NCBI RefSeq assembly: GCF_019059575.1
Contig: NW_024881787.1
Location: 248,001 to 312,000 of the forward strand
DNA length: 64,000 nucleotides
DNA from: Amphibalanus amphitrite
Taxonomy: Eukaryota > Arthropoda > Thecostraca > Balanomorpha > Balanidae
Direction of reading: 5' to 3'
Part shown: positions 1 through 11,800 of the stretch, in pieces
Numbering within the stretch: the first letter of the stretch is position 1
How the letters are laid out: the number at the start of each line of letters is the position of its first letter
Translations under genes and position numbers: made by a program
The notes under the pieces: model-generated
The model's input: only the letters and a program-made list of their open reading frames with translations
The model's database searches: none
Told to the model about the DNA's origin: nothing

Positions 1-1855
1 CTACATCCGAGCTGCTGCTTCGCCATTTCCGTATGTGCATGCCTGCCTGCTTCATCACATCAGTGAGCTGCTCTCTTGCTTCTTTGGCTTCCTCTTCAGT
101 TTTGAAGGAGCAGAGCGCATCATCCATGTAGAATGATCTTTCCACGGCTTGAGCGGCGAGAGGGAACTCGGCAGCGTGTATCTGAGCATTTTCCTTCATG
201 ACATACTGAGCAGCGAAAGGTGCAGCCGCATTTCCAAATATCCATCGCTGGGCTTCGTATATATCTGGCGCCCTCTCTGCTTCACCGTCGCGCCATAGGA
301 CGCGGTGATACTTCTTGTCTGCGGTCGCCAGCTTCACTTGGAGAAACATCTCCTCGACATCACCCGTCAGAGCGATGGGATGACGCCGGAGTCCCAGTAG
401 AATCTCGATCAGATCGCTGCAGATTGAAGGACCTGGGTACAGCTCGTCGTTCAAGCTCCTTTCCTGGTACTTTGCGGCAGCGTCGAAGACCAGTCTGATC
501 TTTGTTGTTGCCCTGTCTTGTCTTGTCACTGGAAAGTGAGGCAAGAACCACCCTTCACAGGTGGCGGCTGTCCAGTTTTCATCACCGGCGGCTATCTTCA
601 GAAAGTAGCCTTTCTTCACGTAATCTTCGAAGATCTCACCGTACTTTTTCTCCATGGCTTCATCTTTACGTTTTTTCATATTTTCCTCCGTTTTTCTCAG
701 CCTGCTGAGCGCATATCCGAAATTTCCGGACAGATTGGGTTCATCATTTCGCCAGGGGACATTCACTTCATATCGCCCTCCTTCATGCTTCATCTTCTCA
801 ACTTTCTTCATCGCTTCTTTGTCTTCAACTGACAGAATCTTTTCTTTCTGCTCCCTTACACCGATCACTTCTAGCTCTGTCATCTCTCGCATGGCCTTAA
901 TCTCTTCCTGATTTTCCACTTTCAGCTTGCTTCGGATATGGGTTCTCAGGGTCTTGATGCTTTCCATTTCGGCTCCACTGACCGGCCCGAAGGCGGTCCA
1001 GCCCAGTGGGGTTTTCACCGCCACTGGATCACCGGGAGGCCCCTGGATGGTTTCCTCAGGTAGAAACAGGGACATGGTGTCGCCCGTCAGGCCGATAAGC
1101 ATATCAATGCCGCCTTTCCTGGATACGGTCGGGAACGGGATCTTCTTCATATGATCCCAGCGATCTTTCATCAGGTTCCAGTCGATTTTTGTTGATGCGC
1201 TGGACAGATCTTTGATGACAAATGCGCTGAGCTTGGCCTTGTAGCCTTCATCCACTGAGCTGAGTTGAATCTGAGTTTTCTTCATCCTCACTTGTGAGCT
1301 TCCGTTCTCCGTCTCCAGGTCCACATCTTCATTTTCTCCCTGCAGCTGTAGCTCATTCGCAGCGGCCTCCGTCAGGTAGCTGGCATCAGAACACGGGTCC
1401 AGAAGTGCACTCACAATGACTGATCTCCCATTCGCAGAGAGCTTCACTGGCACCGTCTGAAACGCCACTCGATCGGGGTTCGATTGAGCGTCTCCAGATG
1501 ACTTCTTTGTGCGAAACGACTGCTTGGAACTTCTCTGTGTCTGGGTGGATGGGACGTATTCTGCACCAGCTACTTCAGCTTCGTGAGGTACCGACCGGCC
1601 TCCCATGGCTCCCTCACGGCCAGTAGTCGCGGGCTTGGCTGTAGCGTGCAGCAGTGTGTGGTGCGTGCCTTCACATGAATTCACCGAGCAGCTATTGAAC
1701 TGCCGGCAGTTACGCCCCAGATGATGGCCAGACAGGCAGCGGAAACATATCCTGTTAGTTTTGCAGTAGTGGTAGCGACTGCTGACAGTCCACCGGGTGA
1801 AGTGCGGGCAGTTATCCAGACTGTGCGGCTCGTTGCAGTACAGACACGTTGCTCT
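1..1855 (-). CDS. pol: BEL/Pao retrotransposon pol, partial (zinc knuckles, aspartic protease, start of reverse transcriptase)
   Basis: This frame is open on the minus strand from a stop just upstream of 1855 to the left window edge, so the element continues outside. In order of translation it has two CCHC zinc knuckles (about 1846 to 1709, first cysteines CLYC then CFRC), a retropepsin-like region with LLDPCSD at 1388-1405, and the fingers and palm of a BEL-type reverse transcriptase. GDVEEMFLQVKL lies near 330-365 and the catalytic FYMDD at 119-133. Most aspartic proteases have D-S/T-G; here the motif is DPCS, which I take to be a variant of this clade. There is no in-frame stop in 1.85 kb, so this copy is fairly young. 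It overlaps gag and sits in the -1 frame relative to it. RNase H, integrase and the 3' LTR would lie to the left of the window. Confidence 0.9.
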
Positions 1856-2970
1856 TCATCAGGCTGTCCGACGGTTTCCGTGCTGAAAACTCTTCTCGGC
1901 TTCTTCGGTACGGTCTCCGCCTTGCCTCTGCCTTCAGGTCTCTGCTGACCGGCCAAGCTTATCTCCTGCGCCTCCCGCTCACATACAGCTTCATCTGCCA
2001 GCCAGTCAGCGAACAGAATCAAACTGTCCGTCCTGTTCCCATCCTGTTGCCACCGCTTGTAGGTTTTCAAATATGATGCCGGCAGCTTCTCCTTGACCAA
2101 AATGTAGTATGCTGACATTTCGGTCAGATCCGCCACACATCCACTGTCTTCCAAATTGGTCACTAGCTTCTGGACGCAGTCAGCAAGATCATCCAAGTCT
2201 TTGCAGTTTCCGGCTCGTACCGGCTTCATCGCTCGGATCTCTTCAAGTTGACGTCTGATCCGTCTTCCCGTTCCGCCGTATTTGCGCTCCAGCTCGCTTC
2301 TGGCCTTTGTATACCCGGCTGCCGTGGGATTGTATCGGCTGACGAGCTTCAGCGGGTCACCGCCGAGACAGGCTTTGAGCTGTATCATCTTGAATTTTTC
2401 CGGGATGTCCTCGTCTCCCACAAATGCGTCGAATGTTATCTTCCAATTTTCATAGTCCTCTCCAGAGAACACCGGCAGTTGAGGACTTCTTAGACCATGG
2501 GTGGTCCAGTCCATCTGCGTTCTTCTCACTCCTTTGTTTGCTTGGGTTCCGGACGTGCTCGCATCAGTTGAACTTGGTGCGTTTGCAGGCTGCGGGTTAA
2601 TCTTCTCGCGAATGGCTTTATTGGTCAACCGAATGGTTTCTCGCGATTCTTTCTCAACCTGCTCCAATTCCTGCCAAAGTTCTTCCTTTTCGCCTTGATC
2701 ACTTACTTCTTCACAAAGTGATTCCGTCAGTCCATGCATATGCTCGATCAAATCCTCCAGTGATTCGATGGCATCGGTTGAGTTTCCAGTTGTGATCTCA
2801 CCGCTCTCTACAAGTGAAGTGAGTCGTCTTTGTGTTCGGTGAAATTCACGCATAGTCTTGCTAATGTCCCTTTTCAAAGGCATCGTTGAATCTGATTTAT
2901 CTGAACTTTCCGAGTTATCTTTATCGGCAGCTTCTGTATTGTCAGCTCTCCTTTTCTTCTTCCCTGCCAT
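1681..2970 (-). CDS. gag: BEL/Pao retrotransposon gag
   Basis: A 429-residue gag polyprotein starting at a methionine followed by a lysine-rich stretch (MAGKKKRRAD). Residues about 25-125 are charged and probably coiled. From about residue 163 there is the DUF1759-type capsid region typical of BEL/Pao, with PVFSGEDYENWKITFDAF and a downstream ERKYG segment. The nucleocapsid zinc knuckles are not in this frame: after DEEQR near 1858 they continue in the -1 frame as the start of pol. The last 58 or so residues of this ORF are therefore probably not the normal gag end. The cause could be a one-base deletion or a genuine -1 ribosomal frameshift. In most BEL elements gag and pol form one frame, so a mutation is slightly more likely. 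Confidence 0.88.
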   Translation of the reverse strand: MAGKKKRRADNTEAADKDNSESSDKSDSTMPLKRDISKTMREFHRTQRRLTSLVESGEITTGNSTDAIESLEDLIEHMHGLTESLCEEVSDQGEKEELWQELEQVEKESRETIRLTNKAIREKINPQPANAPSSTDASTSGTQANKGVRRTQMDWTTHGLRSPQLPVFSGEDYENWKITFDAFVGDEDIPEKFKMIQLKACLGGDPLKLVSRYNPTAAGYTKARSELERKYGGTGRRIRRQLEEIRAMKPVRAGNCKDLDDLADCVQKLVTNLEDSGCVADLTEMSAYYILVKEKLPASYLKTYKRWQQDGNRTDSLILFADWLADEAVCEREAQEISLAGQQRPEGRGKAETVPKKPRRVFSTETVGQPDEEQRVCTATSRTVWITARTSPGGLSAVATTTAKLTGYVSAACLAIIWGVTAGSSIAAR

Positions 2971-3118
2971 CTTGTCAAAGAGTACACTTAATTAATGCTT
3001 AACAGATACTTACATTACTCAAAGCCAATTCAAGACACCAGTGACCTACGTTACTTCACATTACTTTACTCTTTAAATTTGCACAAGGCGTTCAAAGATT
3101 TCTTAATCACCGGCGAAT

Positions 3119-3137
3119 CCGGGTCAATACGGCTCCA
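3119..3137 (-). other. candidate primer binding site of the BEL element
   Basis: Read on the minus strand, TGGAGCCGTATTGACCCGG begins two bases after the proposed LTR end (CATCAACA). A TGG-starting tract 1-3 bases inside a left LTR is where a tRNA 3' CCA end would pair. I cannot name the tRNA. Confidence 0.35.
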
Positions 3138-3139
3138 GA

Positions 3140-3553
3140 TGTTGATGATAGTGTTCTCGAGTTGTGTTCTTGTTTCTTAATAGCTTAATTAAACTTAACT
3201 TTATATTCACAAACTGTTTTCACCTTTCTCTCGTTTTGTATTTCCCCTCTTTTTTTCCGACATAAAAAACTCTATTTAAGCACAAATTTCTTTAGTTCCT
3301 CGCGCATGGAGGCACATGCTATTTCTGCTATTTTACTTTCGAGAGTAACACCAGAGTATTATCCGGGATCCTCCGGAACAAATATAAAGGACAATATAAC
3401 AGTCTTTGCAAAACAATGTTTGCCAGAATGATTAAAATTTGATTTCCAGTCGCATGGCGTTTAAAAATCATTTCTAGCGTGACCGATTTTCTTCAATTTC
3501 TTTTTAACCAAAAGTGTCTCAAATAGCCCAATCCTATGGGATTATTTGAGACA
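3140..3553 (-). repeat. candidate 5' LTR of the BEL element
   Basis: On the minus strand this 414-bp segment starts TGTCTCAAATAATCCC and ends ATCATCAACA, giving the TG...CA termini expected of an LTR. It lies just upstream of gag. It contains an A/T-rich core promoter-like run (TTAAATAGAG on the minus strand near 3274-3283). Its outer 39 bp (3515-3553) form an inverted repeat, TGTCTCAAATA ... TATTTGAGACA. The partner LTR is outside the window, so the limits cannot be confirmed here. Confidence 0.5.
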
Positions 3554-3576
3554 GGCTTTAACTAAAAAATAGCCTT

Positions 3577-4776
3577 AACCATCGCCCGTATAGGGGGGGG
3601 GGAGGTCGAACGGACACCCCCTCGGTTTTTCGCGAATAACTCGCGTATAAAGCAGCTGATCGCGACGAAACATTCAGTACCCTCGCGTTAATCAATTTAG
3701 TGGTCTAGGCCCTGACCCAAATGACCTTTGACCTGTGACCTACTTTTCGAGACCATGTTTGGCCGGAATCTCGATTCGGCGTATGTCGGCTCGCATTAGC
3801 CGCGCGTTTGCAGTCTTTTCGTGGTTTCAAGCGTTCAAACGTGTGATATGATGTTGCCCCATGCATTGGGGTGGGTGTCTAGGTCACCTGAAGGTCAGGT
3901 CAGGTCACTGACCTTTGATGACCTGAAATCACTTTTCGAGTTTTACATGTTTCTAGGCTAGTTTTTGGAGCTGAATTCGAATTTAGCAATCATACGAACA
4001 TTAACGAAGTAGTTCTGGTGCCTTCGTAACATGTTACTAAGCTGTCAGAGGCTGTTGACACGGACTACGAATACCCGGCAGGACCCCTACTGGTTGACCT
4101 GACCTGACCTGACCCGACCTGGCCCAAATGCATAAAGACATCATCTGTGATCAAAACTAACATGGCATTCGTGACCAGCACCCCTAAAAACCATATGGCA
4201 GCTACGCTTTACGACATTCTAACAGGTCCCGATTTTCCCAATTTTTGGGTTATTGAATCAATTCTGAACAGTTTTTTTCGCTATAACTTCGCCAAAAAAA
4301 GAGGTATCAATCTCACATTTGGTATGTGGATAGAAAGCGGTAAGGACTATCACACATGTTCCGGTTTTTGCGAAATTCAATTTTTTGGATTTTTCGGCTA
4401 TTATATTCAAAATATTTATTTTTTGATTTTTTGGAGTCAAAATCCAAAAATTTCAAAAATCCGAGATAGCAGTTTTGTAGCCCTGTCAATTCCACAGCTT
4501 TTAAGTCTATATCGTTTTTCTGTATTTGCAAGGCTATAGGCCTGACAGCTCTTCCCGCAAAACCCTTTTTTGGGTCGAAAACGGCAGAACATGACGTCAC
4601 TCTGACGTCATTTCCGGCCAACCTATCATAGCCTTTGGAAAATTTTTGGTCACAATGTGTAAAGTTGATGTCCGGGAGGGTACTGAAAGTTTGGTGACGA
4701 TCGGCGCAGCGGTTCTGGAGATATATCGAAAAGTCTGGAGGGGGGCAAAAATACCCCCCACGAGGGCGCGGGTCAA
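3577..4776. repeat. G-tract TIR element, degenerate copy
   Basis: About 1.2 kb, starting with a diverged TTAACC...CGCCCG terminus followed by a G-run (3594-3602) and a C-run, and ending with G-run, loop, C-run (4740-4760) and GAGGGCGCGGG. The internal text after the left hairpin (TTTTTCGCGAATAACTCGCG) matches the same position in the complete member at 53.8-55.0 kb. It contains blocks of AGGTCA/TGACCT half-sites at about 3883-3925 and 4094-4120. No coding capacity is evident. Confidence 0.6.
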
Positions 4777-4882
4777 AACAACTCAACCTCGAATTTACCC
4801 ACCACAGAGGTAAAATTATGTGAAAGAAAAGCATTGAACTTTTAGTGCTCGAATATATAGCAAAATGAATGCAAAGTTTTCT

Positions 4883-5112
4883 TTTTATTTAGGTACGTGG
4901 TGTTTCGGCCAGCAGACCATAGAAGAACAATGTCTTCTACATCGTTCTTTCTTTCGCTTGATAATGATCAATAGACCATAACACCAACAGATAATAACAA
5001 CAGACCAGTACCTATCAAACGAAAGAAAGGACAATGTAGAAGAACAATGTGTTCTATATCGTTGGTTCCAGTTTCGTTTGATAATGGTCTGTTGGCCGAA
5101 ATATCACGTAAA
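4883..5112. repeat. foldback (inverted repeat) MITE-like element
   Basis: Left arm ACGTGGTGTTTCGGCCAGCA is mirrored at 5084-5105 by TGTTGGCCGAAATATCACGT, with further inverted pairing inward (ACCATAGAAGAACAATGT against copies near 5036-5062). Short palindromic non-autonomous element, no ORF. Confidence 0.6.
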
Positions 5113-6596
5113 TAAAAGGTAACTTGGCAATAAATTTGCTTTATATTCGAGGAAAAAGGTCAGTGTTTTTCTTTCATATAATTGTATCGATCATGTTCCT
5201 CGCCAGAGTACTGGCAAACATTAACATCAGAGCGATGGCTTTGCGTCTGAGAACTTGGTGCAACAGAACTTGTATCGACGTAAGTAAGTTTACTAGGTAG
5301 GTATTTTGCCGATCCTACCTAGCTGCTAGTAGATATTCTGGGGCAAGATGCCTCAGCTGAAATGGGAAATTCCTGTATGTACGCATCAGTACTGCAGCAC
5401 ACTGTTATTTCCGGCTGAGGTCGCTCACATTATCGTCGGTTGGCGGCGCCGAGCGTCCGCAGGGACGACGGCCGGCCTTTGCGTCTGGTCCGATACACAC
5501 AACACAGGCCGCCGCGCCGCCGCGCCGCCGCACACTGGTCGGAAACGCCCTCACGAGAGGCCACGGGCGATTCCGGAGTTTCGGATTATTTTTTATATAG
5601 ATCGATTTGAAATTGATCAAATTATTATAATTAGGCCAAAAAAACTAATCCGGGTGACCAAAAATAACTGTAATCAGCCCCCGAAGATGGGGTATCCCAG
5701 AACTCGGAAACTGACGCGGAGCAAGAGGTTTCTTGAGCCGGATATTCAGAGTCTTATTGCTGATTGACACCAAGTTGAAATCCCACATATTATGCATCAA
5801 AATGTTTGTTATGAAGTTGCCGACTGGTCAGTGCAAAATTTTTGGTATACTTTTTCCCTACCTAAGATTTACTGTAGCTTTTTTATGAAGGCTCTCCTAC
5901 AGTGATTCTGGAATATAACTGCAAAGTTTAGGTAAGGAAACAACAGGTAGTCCCATCTAGTTCCACTCTGATTTTTTTGTGAGATGAAGCAGGATTTAAA
6001 TTTACACCAGGGCAACATAAAAGCTAACTGCGCATATTTGCGCAAAATTTGCAGGAGCCGCTCTTCCTACCCAACTACCGCCCGCCCCGCCCCAGTTTCG
6101 GCTCGGCCGCCGCGCCCGGCTTACGCTGACCTGTGTGGCCTGCACGCATCCATGCGTAGTTGACTGGTCATTAAAAAACAGATGCGCTTGAGTTTATGAA
6201 TTTGGTGAAAAGCGCGTTTTATGTATGCATTTATGTATGTATTGACATCAAAAGCCTTCCACATATTGCGTGGCGATTACGGCTTGCATTTAGAGAGCCT
6301 TGCTATGACAACCATCAGTCATCACTCGGCTGAAGAAAGTGGAAATTGAAACCTTCGTGAATATAAGACGCTGCAAATATAGGACACCTGTCACTGACGT
6401 CGGGTTACCTTGGGTCGTCTTTTTAAATTAGATCACAATTCCGGTATTTAACCCTGGCTGGACCGATTGGTTTTCTATATTGACCGGGGAGGGTTGGTAC
6501 AACTCCCTCGCCGTTTCGCCTCTAATTGAGCTAGAGCCTCGCGGAAAAAACGAGCGTGTGTGCCGTTATAAGACGCACGATTACTAACCGATTTTA
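5113..6596. other. intergenic, no gene recognised
   Basis: A GC-rich low-complexity patch at about 5405-5590 (gcc/gcg runs) resembles, in inverted orientation, the GC-rich patch at 7240-7400. The 139-codon plus-strand frame across it has no recognisable domain and its composition reflects the GC patch. The rest is AT-rich unique-looking sequence. Confidence 0.5.
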
Positions 6597-7090
6597 AGGT
6601 CTTAGGTCAGCCAGTGACCTCTTAGGTCAGGTAAGTGCCACAAGGCACGGGCTCGGTTTTAGGTTAATTACTTTGCCAAAAATGGTCGCACTGCCGCGAT
6701 TTTGGCATCATCGTGTCTGTCTAGCCCAGGCGCGTTGAATGCTATACTTGGTGTTCGGGTGAAGTCAACTTAAGGTGTTAACCTCGGTTCAAGGTCAGGT
6801 CGGAGCCCCTCAGGTCACGAAAATGGTTGAAGGAGGTCATATCGCATATCATTCGATTCGGCAGGTCTTCCTGAGTCCATTGGTGGCTTTCCCGACTCGC
6901 TAGCTCCATCTGATCAGGAGTTGTTGACGAAAAACTTACATGGCCTTAGTGACGTCATAAATGACGTCACGCAAAGTCAACAATGCTAAAGTGAAGCACT
7001 GGACCTTGCAAGGAGTGCATGAAACCATTCCCGGTGCCCGAATAGCAGCTCCCAATTTCCCTTGTTGACTTAAAGTGGTGCTAGATCCTG
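6597..7090. repeat. dispersed AGGTCA-rich repeat, copy A
   Basis: Matches 53050-53575 in direct orientation over most of its length. Shared segments include GGCACGGG(C/T)TCGGTTTT, CCGCGATTTTGGCATCATCG, GTGACGTCA-type sites and GACCTTGCAAGGAGTGCATG. It holds several AGGTCA half-sites. No ORF with domain similarity. Confidence 0.7.
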
Positions 7091-7420
7091 TATTATACTC
7101 AATTATGACGTCATAACTTAACAGATTCACGTCATATATTTAGTGCTTGACATCCAAATGATAGCTTACATATGACAGAGAAGGTATGCAAAGTTTTATG
7201 AAGTTTGCTTTACTAGTTGTGGAATAACAAGCAAAAAACTTTTGCGGAAAGGCCGCTGGCCTCTCGCTGGAGCGTTTCCGACCAGTGTGCGCCGCGCCGC
7301 TCGGAGAAGGCGCCGCCGTCGATACGGGCCGGCCGCCGCTCGTCAGCCGCGCCTCAATTATACACGTCTGGCCGCGCGGCCCACGGCACGGGACGCCGCG
7401 GCCCTCCGTCACTCAGCAGT

Positions 7421-7556
7421 GGGCAGGCGGCCGGCCGGCGAGCTCCCTGACTCGGGAATTACCCAGAGGTGGGCAGGCGAGCTCCCTGACTCGGGAATTA
7501 CCCAGAGGTGGGCAGGCGAGCTCCCTGACTCGGAAATTACCCAGAGGTGGGCAGGC
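7421..7556. repeat. 39-bp minisatellite (about 3.5 units)
   Basis: The unit begins GGGCAGGCGAGCTCCCTGAC and ends CCCAGAGGT; three units are nearly identical. The unit length is a multiple of three, so long frames stay open on both strands. That explains the overlapping ORFs here without any gene. Confidence 0.85.
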
Positions 7557-8885
7557 GGCGTTCCCTGCCCGCTCGGCCGACAAGTACCTACCCCAAGTCT
7601 GGTACTTACTCCAGCCGAGCTGCGGTGGAGGGCAGGCCCAGGCGCCCCCTCCCTCCCCCCCCCCCGGGTGGGCCAGCGTGGAGTGCGTGCAACAGGCTGG
7701 AGTAACCTGTGTGTAGCGGGCCACGGTGAATAATTGTGTGTAACATTCCGGCGGCCGGGACGAACTGCGCGTATAAATTAATATTCCGGCAGCGCCCTCG
7801 CTCGGGGCCGCCGGATTCCCACCACTCTATGAAACTCTGTTGTACTGGTTGCAGCACGTTTGGATGCTGAAGCCATAGGCGGCGGAACGGAGGGGGCACC
7901 GGGGCACCGTGCCCCCCATTGATTTTGGCCTTTTAACATTAGCCCTATGAGCGTTGCATGGAAAGAATGGGACCAAAAGTCGGCAGTCCCCCCCCCCCTT
8001 AATTGAAGGTGTTCCGCCGCTACTGGCTGAAGCAAGTGGCGTCAAAGACGTTTATTAATTATTCAAAAGTGGTGTTGAGCGCCGCTCGCCAGTGCAGCCC
8101 GTCATCAAACATAAGGTTCCGAAGTCGGAGTCAGATTCGGAGTCCGAGTCGGTCGGAGTCGACAGTTCTACCTAAGTCGGATTAGGAGTCGGGTTCGACG
8201 TTGCATGGCTAAAAGTGATGCTCGATGTCTGTTTGCTCAAAAATAAATGCGCTGGTGAATCTTCGCCCGTTGAGGGGGTTAATGCAGACCCTCCCCTCCA
8301 AAATTTGGCATGCCTATCGTCTGGGGCAACATTCGATACCTGTCCTAAAAATTTCAGGTCTCAGTCATTTCAGGTCAGGTCATCAGGTGTCACAAAAACC
8401 GGTAAAAGGTCAGAGTAAAATTGGACTAGTTTATGGCGATGGAAGTATATAGAGTCCCAAAAACCGGTGCTTTGTCAAAATGGCACTTAAAATGCACCTT
8501 TTCAATGAAATCTAGTGGTCCATCGATTTGATTCAAATTTGTAGGATATGCTAAGCTCAGCGAGTGCCATCTCATGCAGCCCATTTCGTCAAATTCGGTT
8601 GACCTGAGGTGATGTGGAGGCCGTCATCAGTTCTAAGGAAATTTGCACGAATGGCTGCAATTGTAAAAACATGAGAAAACATATGCTCCGATTTAATGTT
8701 TTTGTGTTGTATTATTGCTTCCAAATTAAGTTCGATCCTCTCCGTGCCGCACCGCTGTATTGGAAACCCCACTGTTAGCGCCGAGACCAAGGATTTACGG
8801 GAAGGTAGACTGACTGCAGCACTCAGGTGTTCACCGGGATAGTCTACCATTTCAGGCTCATGCGGCGGGTGCACGTCAGAATAGC
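7557..8885. other. intergenic; low-complexity TCGGAGTC tract at 8117-8190
   Basis: No gene recognised. It contains a C-run (7641-7666), a G/C-rich patch, an irregular (TCGGAG)n-like tract near 8117-8190 and scattered AGGTCA half-sites (8350-8410). Frames here are short and lack motifs. Confidence 0.5.
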
Positions 8886-10082
8886 TAGCCCGCGCCCTGG
8901 TGAAGTCTGTTTATAACGCGACCTGGTGGGGGGGGGGGGCTATTTTTTGCCCCCCTCGAATCTCCGCAACTGCTGGATGGATCCGCAAAATTAAAACGGT
9001 GTTCGAAAGCCCTGTCAAATTTGTCTAGGGAAATATAATTTCATTTACCTCGGGGTCACCGATGACGTCAAAGGTCAGGTCAAAGATAAAATGTTTTGCC
9101 GGCCACGGGTCTTCTTGGGGATGCGCTTCTTGGGGATCATCTTGGGGACCGAGTAAAACGCATTTTATCGAAAATCAGCGATAGGGCGCCAGTTGCTTAG
9201 TACATATGTTGCTATTAGAGGTCACTGATAATACCAGATCAGGTCACAGGTCAGGTCACCAAGGGTCAGCACATTAGCCCAATTTCACCAGGGCTGTGTG
9301 ATGCATGTTTTATGACCAAATTTTCATTTCAAACTCAATGGTGTTGGTTATAAGAACATCAGGAACGGTTTAGGTCACCTGCTGGTGGAGGTCAGGTCAA
9401 GGTCAGGCCAAAAAAAGGTCAAATTTCAAAGTTGATATTTTTGCATAAAATGGGGATGAAATCGTTGCAGCTCCTCGTCACGGCGAGTCTAATGGTGGTC
9501 TTTTTTTCGCTACGTGGTCTAGAATTGCTAAGAATTGTGTTTGAAAATTTGACGTCATCAATTTTGAAGTTTTTCGCTATAGCTTACTTGGACAAAAAAA
9601 GGTATCGATCTAAAATTTCGTAGGTATGTGAATAAAAGTCGGTAGCGGCTATCACATATATTCCGTTTTTTTCGAAAATCGAAAGCTTTTTGGATTTGTC
9701 GGCAATTATATTCAGAAAACATATTGTTTAGAGGTCACAATTCGAACAATTCAAAATTTCGAGATTGCAGGTTTGTAGCCCTAATAATTCTACACCTTTC
9801 ATGTCTTGAACGTTTTTCTATATCTTCAAATCCATAGGCCTGACAGCTCTTCCCGCGAAACCTTTTTTTGGGCCGAAAACGGCAGAACATGACGTCACTC
9901 TGACGTCATTTGCGGACAACTTGTCATAGCCTTTGGAAAATGTTTGTCACAATGCGTAAAATTGATGCCCGGGAGGGAAGGTACTGAAAGTTTGGTGACG
10001 ATCGGCGAAGCGGTTCTGGAGATACATTGAAAAGTCTGGAGGGGGGGGGGGCATAAAATAGCCCCCCACCAGGGCGCAGGCT
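8886..10082. repeat. G-tract TIR element, about 1.2 kb
   Basis: Left end AGCCCGCGCCCTGGTG and right end CACCAGGGCGCAGGCT are inverted copies of each other. Each is followed inward by a G-run/C-run hairpin (8927-8956 and about 10039-10067), with loops that are also inverted matches (CTATTTTTTG and CATAAAATAG). The interior carries many AGGTCA half-sites at 9060-9420. Its right half is closely similar to the element ending at 4776 (shared CTGACAGCTCTTCCCGC and GGTGACGATCGGCG). No transposase seen. Confidence 0.75.
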
Positions 10083-10496
10083 AGTGATATTTGAGCTAGT
10101 GACTTTTCAGCTAGTAAAAACATAGTACCTCAAAACAGCTGGTGACAAAATCGCTATCGTCGAAATAGCTAGTGAAGAAAAATAGCTAGGGTGATCCGGG
10201 TGATCAAAAAAGCTAGTGGCAAAATAGCTTGAGTCAAATGAAAAAACATCCCTCTAATGAGACGGTAAGAAAGACATCGCGGAGGGCCCCATTGGCCGAT
10301 AATTCAAATTCAATAAATCACGTGCGTTGTTGTAAATGACTCTAGAACTTCGAAGATTTTCGGTATGTTGCCAAAGTTTGTTTTTTGGAAGAAGTGCGGA
10401 AACGCATGACGCCCCTCTGAAACCACTTGAGCCCCTCTAAAGCAACCGTTTACAGCCTGCACCTTAGTGCACCTCAATGCCATGTTCACGTCATAA

Positions 10497-10675
10497 TTTG
10501 GGGATGGGGCTACCCAGCAAAAAAGACCGCAGGCCATTCGGTCCAGCGGTTGCTGAGATATAAGCCTCTCAAAAGCGTTACAGGCCGGGCTGGGCCGGGC
10601 CGCTCATACTGAGATTTTTCCTTTATATTGAAAAGACTTCGCTTCGCTCGCTGCGCTCGCTCGCTCGTAATTATG
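10497..10675 (-). repeat. E-box/GCCGATT element, 5' head fragment
   Basis: Minus-strand copy of only the first ~180 bp of the family at 56697-57571. It contains the GAGCGAGCG start, the A-rich TATAACGGAAAAATCTCAG-type segment, the CGGCCC run and the CTCAGCAACCGCTGGACCGA motif. Confidence 0.75.
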
Positions 10676-10942
10676 TTGATATTCGGCAAAATCGTAAATT
10701 AACTTTTGATTTGAAGTTTCGTAGAGAAGCTCCGATTTCACGCGATTCAAATATAGTGATAGTTGGGGAATCTGTTGGGTTTTAACGTAAAAATAGTACA
10801 AAAAGTAGGTGATATCCCAATTTCAACATTAAATTACTCGTGACTTAGACCGAATTTCGAAAATCTGATTTCAGTTTCGTAAAGTGGAGTGCTGATTCTA
10901 TTAAATATCAAATTTTGTATTTTAGCTGACAATTTACGTTTA

Positions 10943-11368
10943 AGGCCGCCCCACACTGGAACTCGCATGCGGGTTGCGAGTTTGCAGGTTTTAAGTTTGC
11001 GGGCATAATACTAATTCATAGTGATTAGACCGTTCCCTTATGGTAACTATATGAATGCAGTGAAGCCGGCACACCTTCAGAAACTTACATATAGTCGCAA
11101 CACCAGCGCAACGAACCAAAATTCGACTTCGACGAAAAACCCGCAAACCTGGCAAAACTCGCAGACCTCGCTGCGAGGGAAATCGAAAGTTTATTAAAAT
11201 ACAACTTTTGGAATGCGATGCAAGGTCGCTCACAAGCTAAAAACATGCAGACTCGCTTGTTAGATGGTAGTGTGGGTCATTTAGCTTAGATTGTATTATT
11301 TGATTTTGAAGAAACCGCAAAACCCAAAAACTCGCAACCCGCATGCGAGGTCCAGTGTGGGGCGGCCT
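10943..11368. mobile_element. Harbinger-like MITE, copy 1
   Basis: 426 bp bounded by inverted termini AGGCCGCCCCACACTGGAAC and GTCCAGTGTGGGGCGGCCT, with TTA on both sides (10940-10942 and 11369-11371). A 3-bp TTA/TAA target duplication suggests PIF/Harbinger. There is no ORF, so it must be moved in trans. The body includes repeated (T/G)CGGGTT and its inverse AACCCGCA near both ends. Confidence 0.8.
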
Positions 11369-11371
11369 TTA

Positions 11372-11799
11372 AGGCCGCCCCACACTGGAACTCGCATGCG
11401 GGTTGCGGGTTTGCGGGTTTTGAGTTTGCGGGCATAATACTAATTCATAGAGTGATTAGACCGTTTCCTTATGGTAACTTCATGAATGCAGTGAAGCCGG
11501 TACACCTTCAGAAACTTACATATAGTCGCAATACCAGCGCAACGAACCAAAATTCGGCTCCAACGAAAAACCCGCAAACCTCGCAGAACTCGCAGATCTC
11601 GCAGCGAGGAAAATCGAAAGTTGACTCAAAATCAACTTTTGGAATGCAATGCAAGGTCGCTCGCGAGCTAAAAACATGCAGACTCGCTTGTTAGATGGTA
11701 GTGTGGGTCACTCGGCAAAGATTGTATTATTTGATTTTGAAGAAAACCGAAAACCCAAAAACTCGCAACCCGCATGCGAGGTCCAGTGTGGGGCGGCCT
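11372..11799. mobile_element. Harbinger-like MITE, copy 2, abutting copy 1
   Basis: 428 bp, same orientation and very similar sequence to copy 1. The single TTA at 11369-11371 is shared by both copies, so one inserted at the target duplication of the other. On the right it is followed by TAA. Confidence 0.8.
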
Positions 11800-11800
11800 T

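Noticed and set aside
3883..4126. Telomere-like or centromeric satellite from GGTCA/GACCT runs
   Set aside because: Runs are short, scattered within TIR elements and too irregular for a telomere or a satellite block.
7242..7733. Overlapping GC-rich ORFs on both strands
   Set aside because: A 39-bp minisatellite (multiple of three) and GC-rich low complexity explain the open frames.
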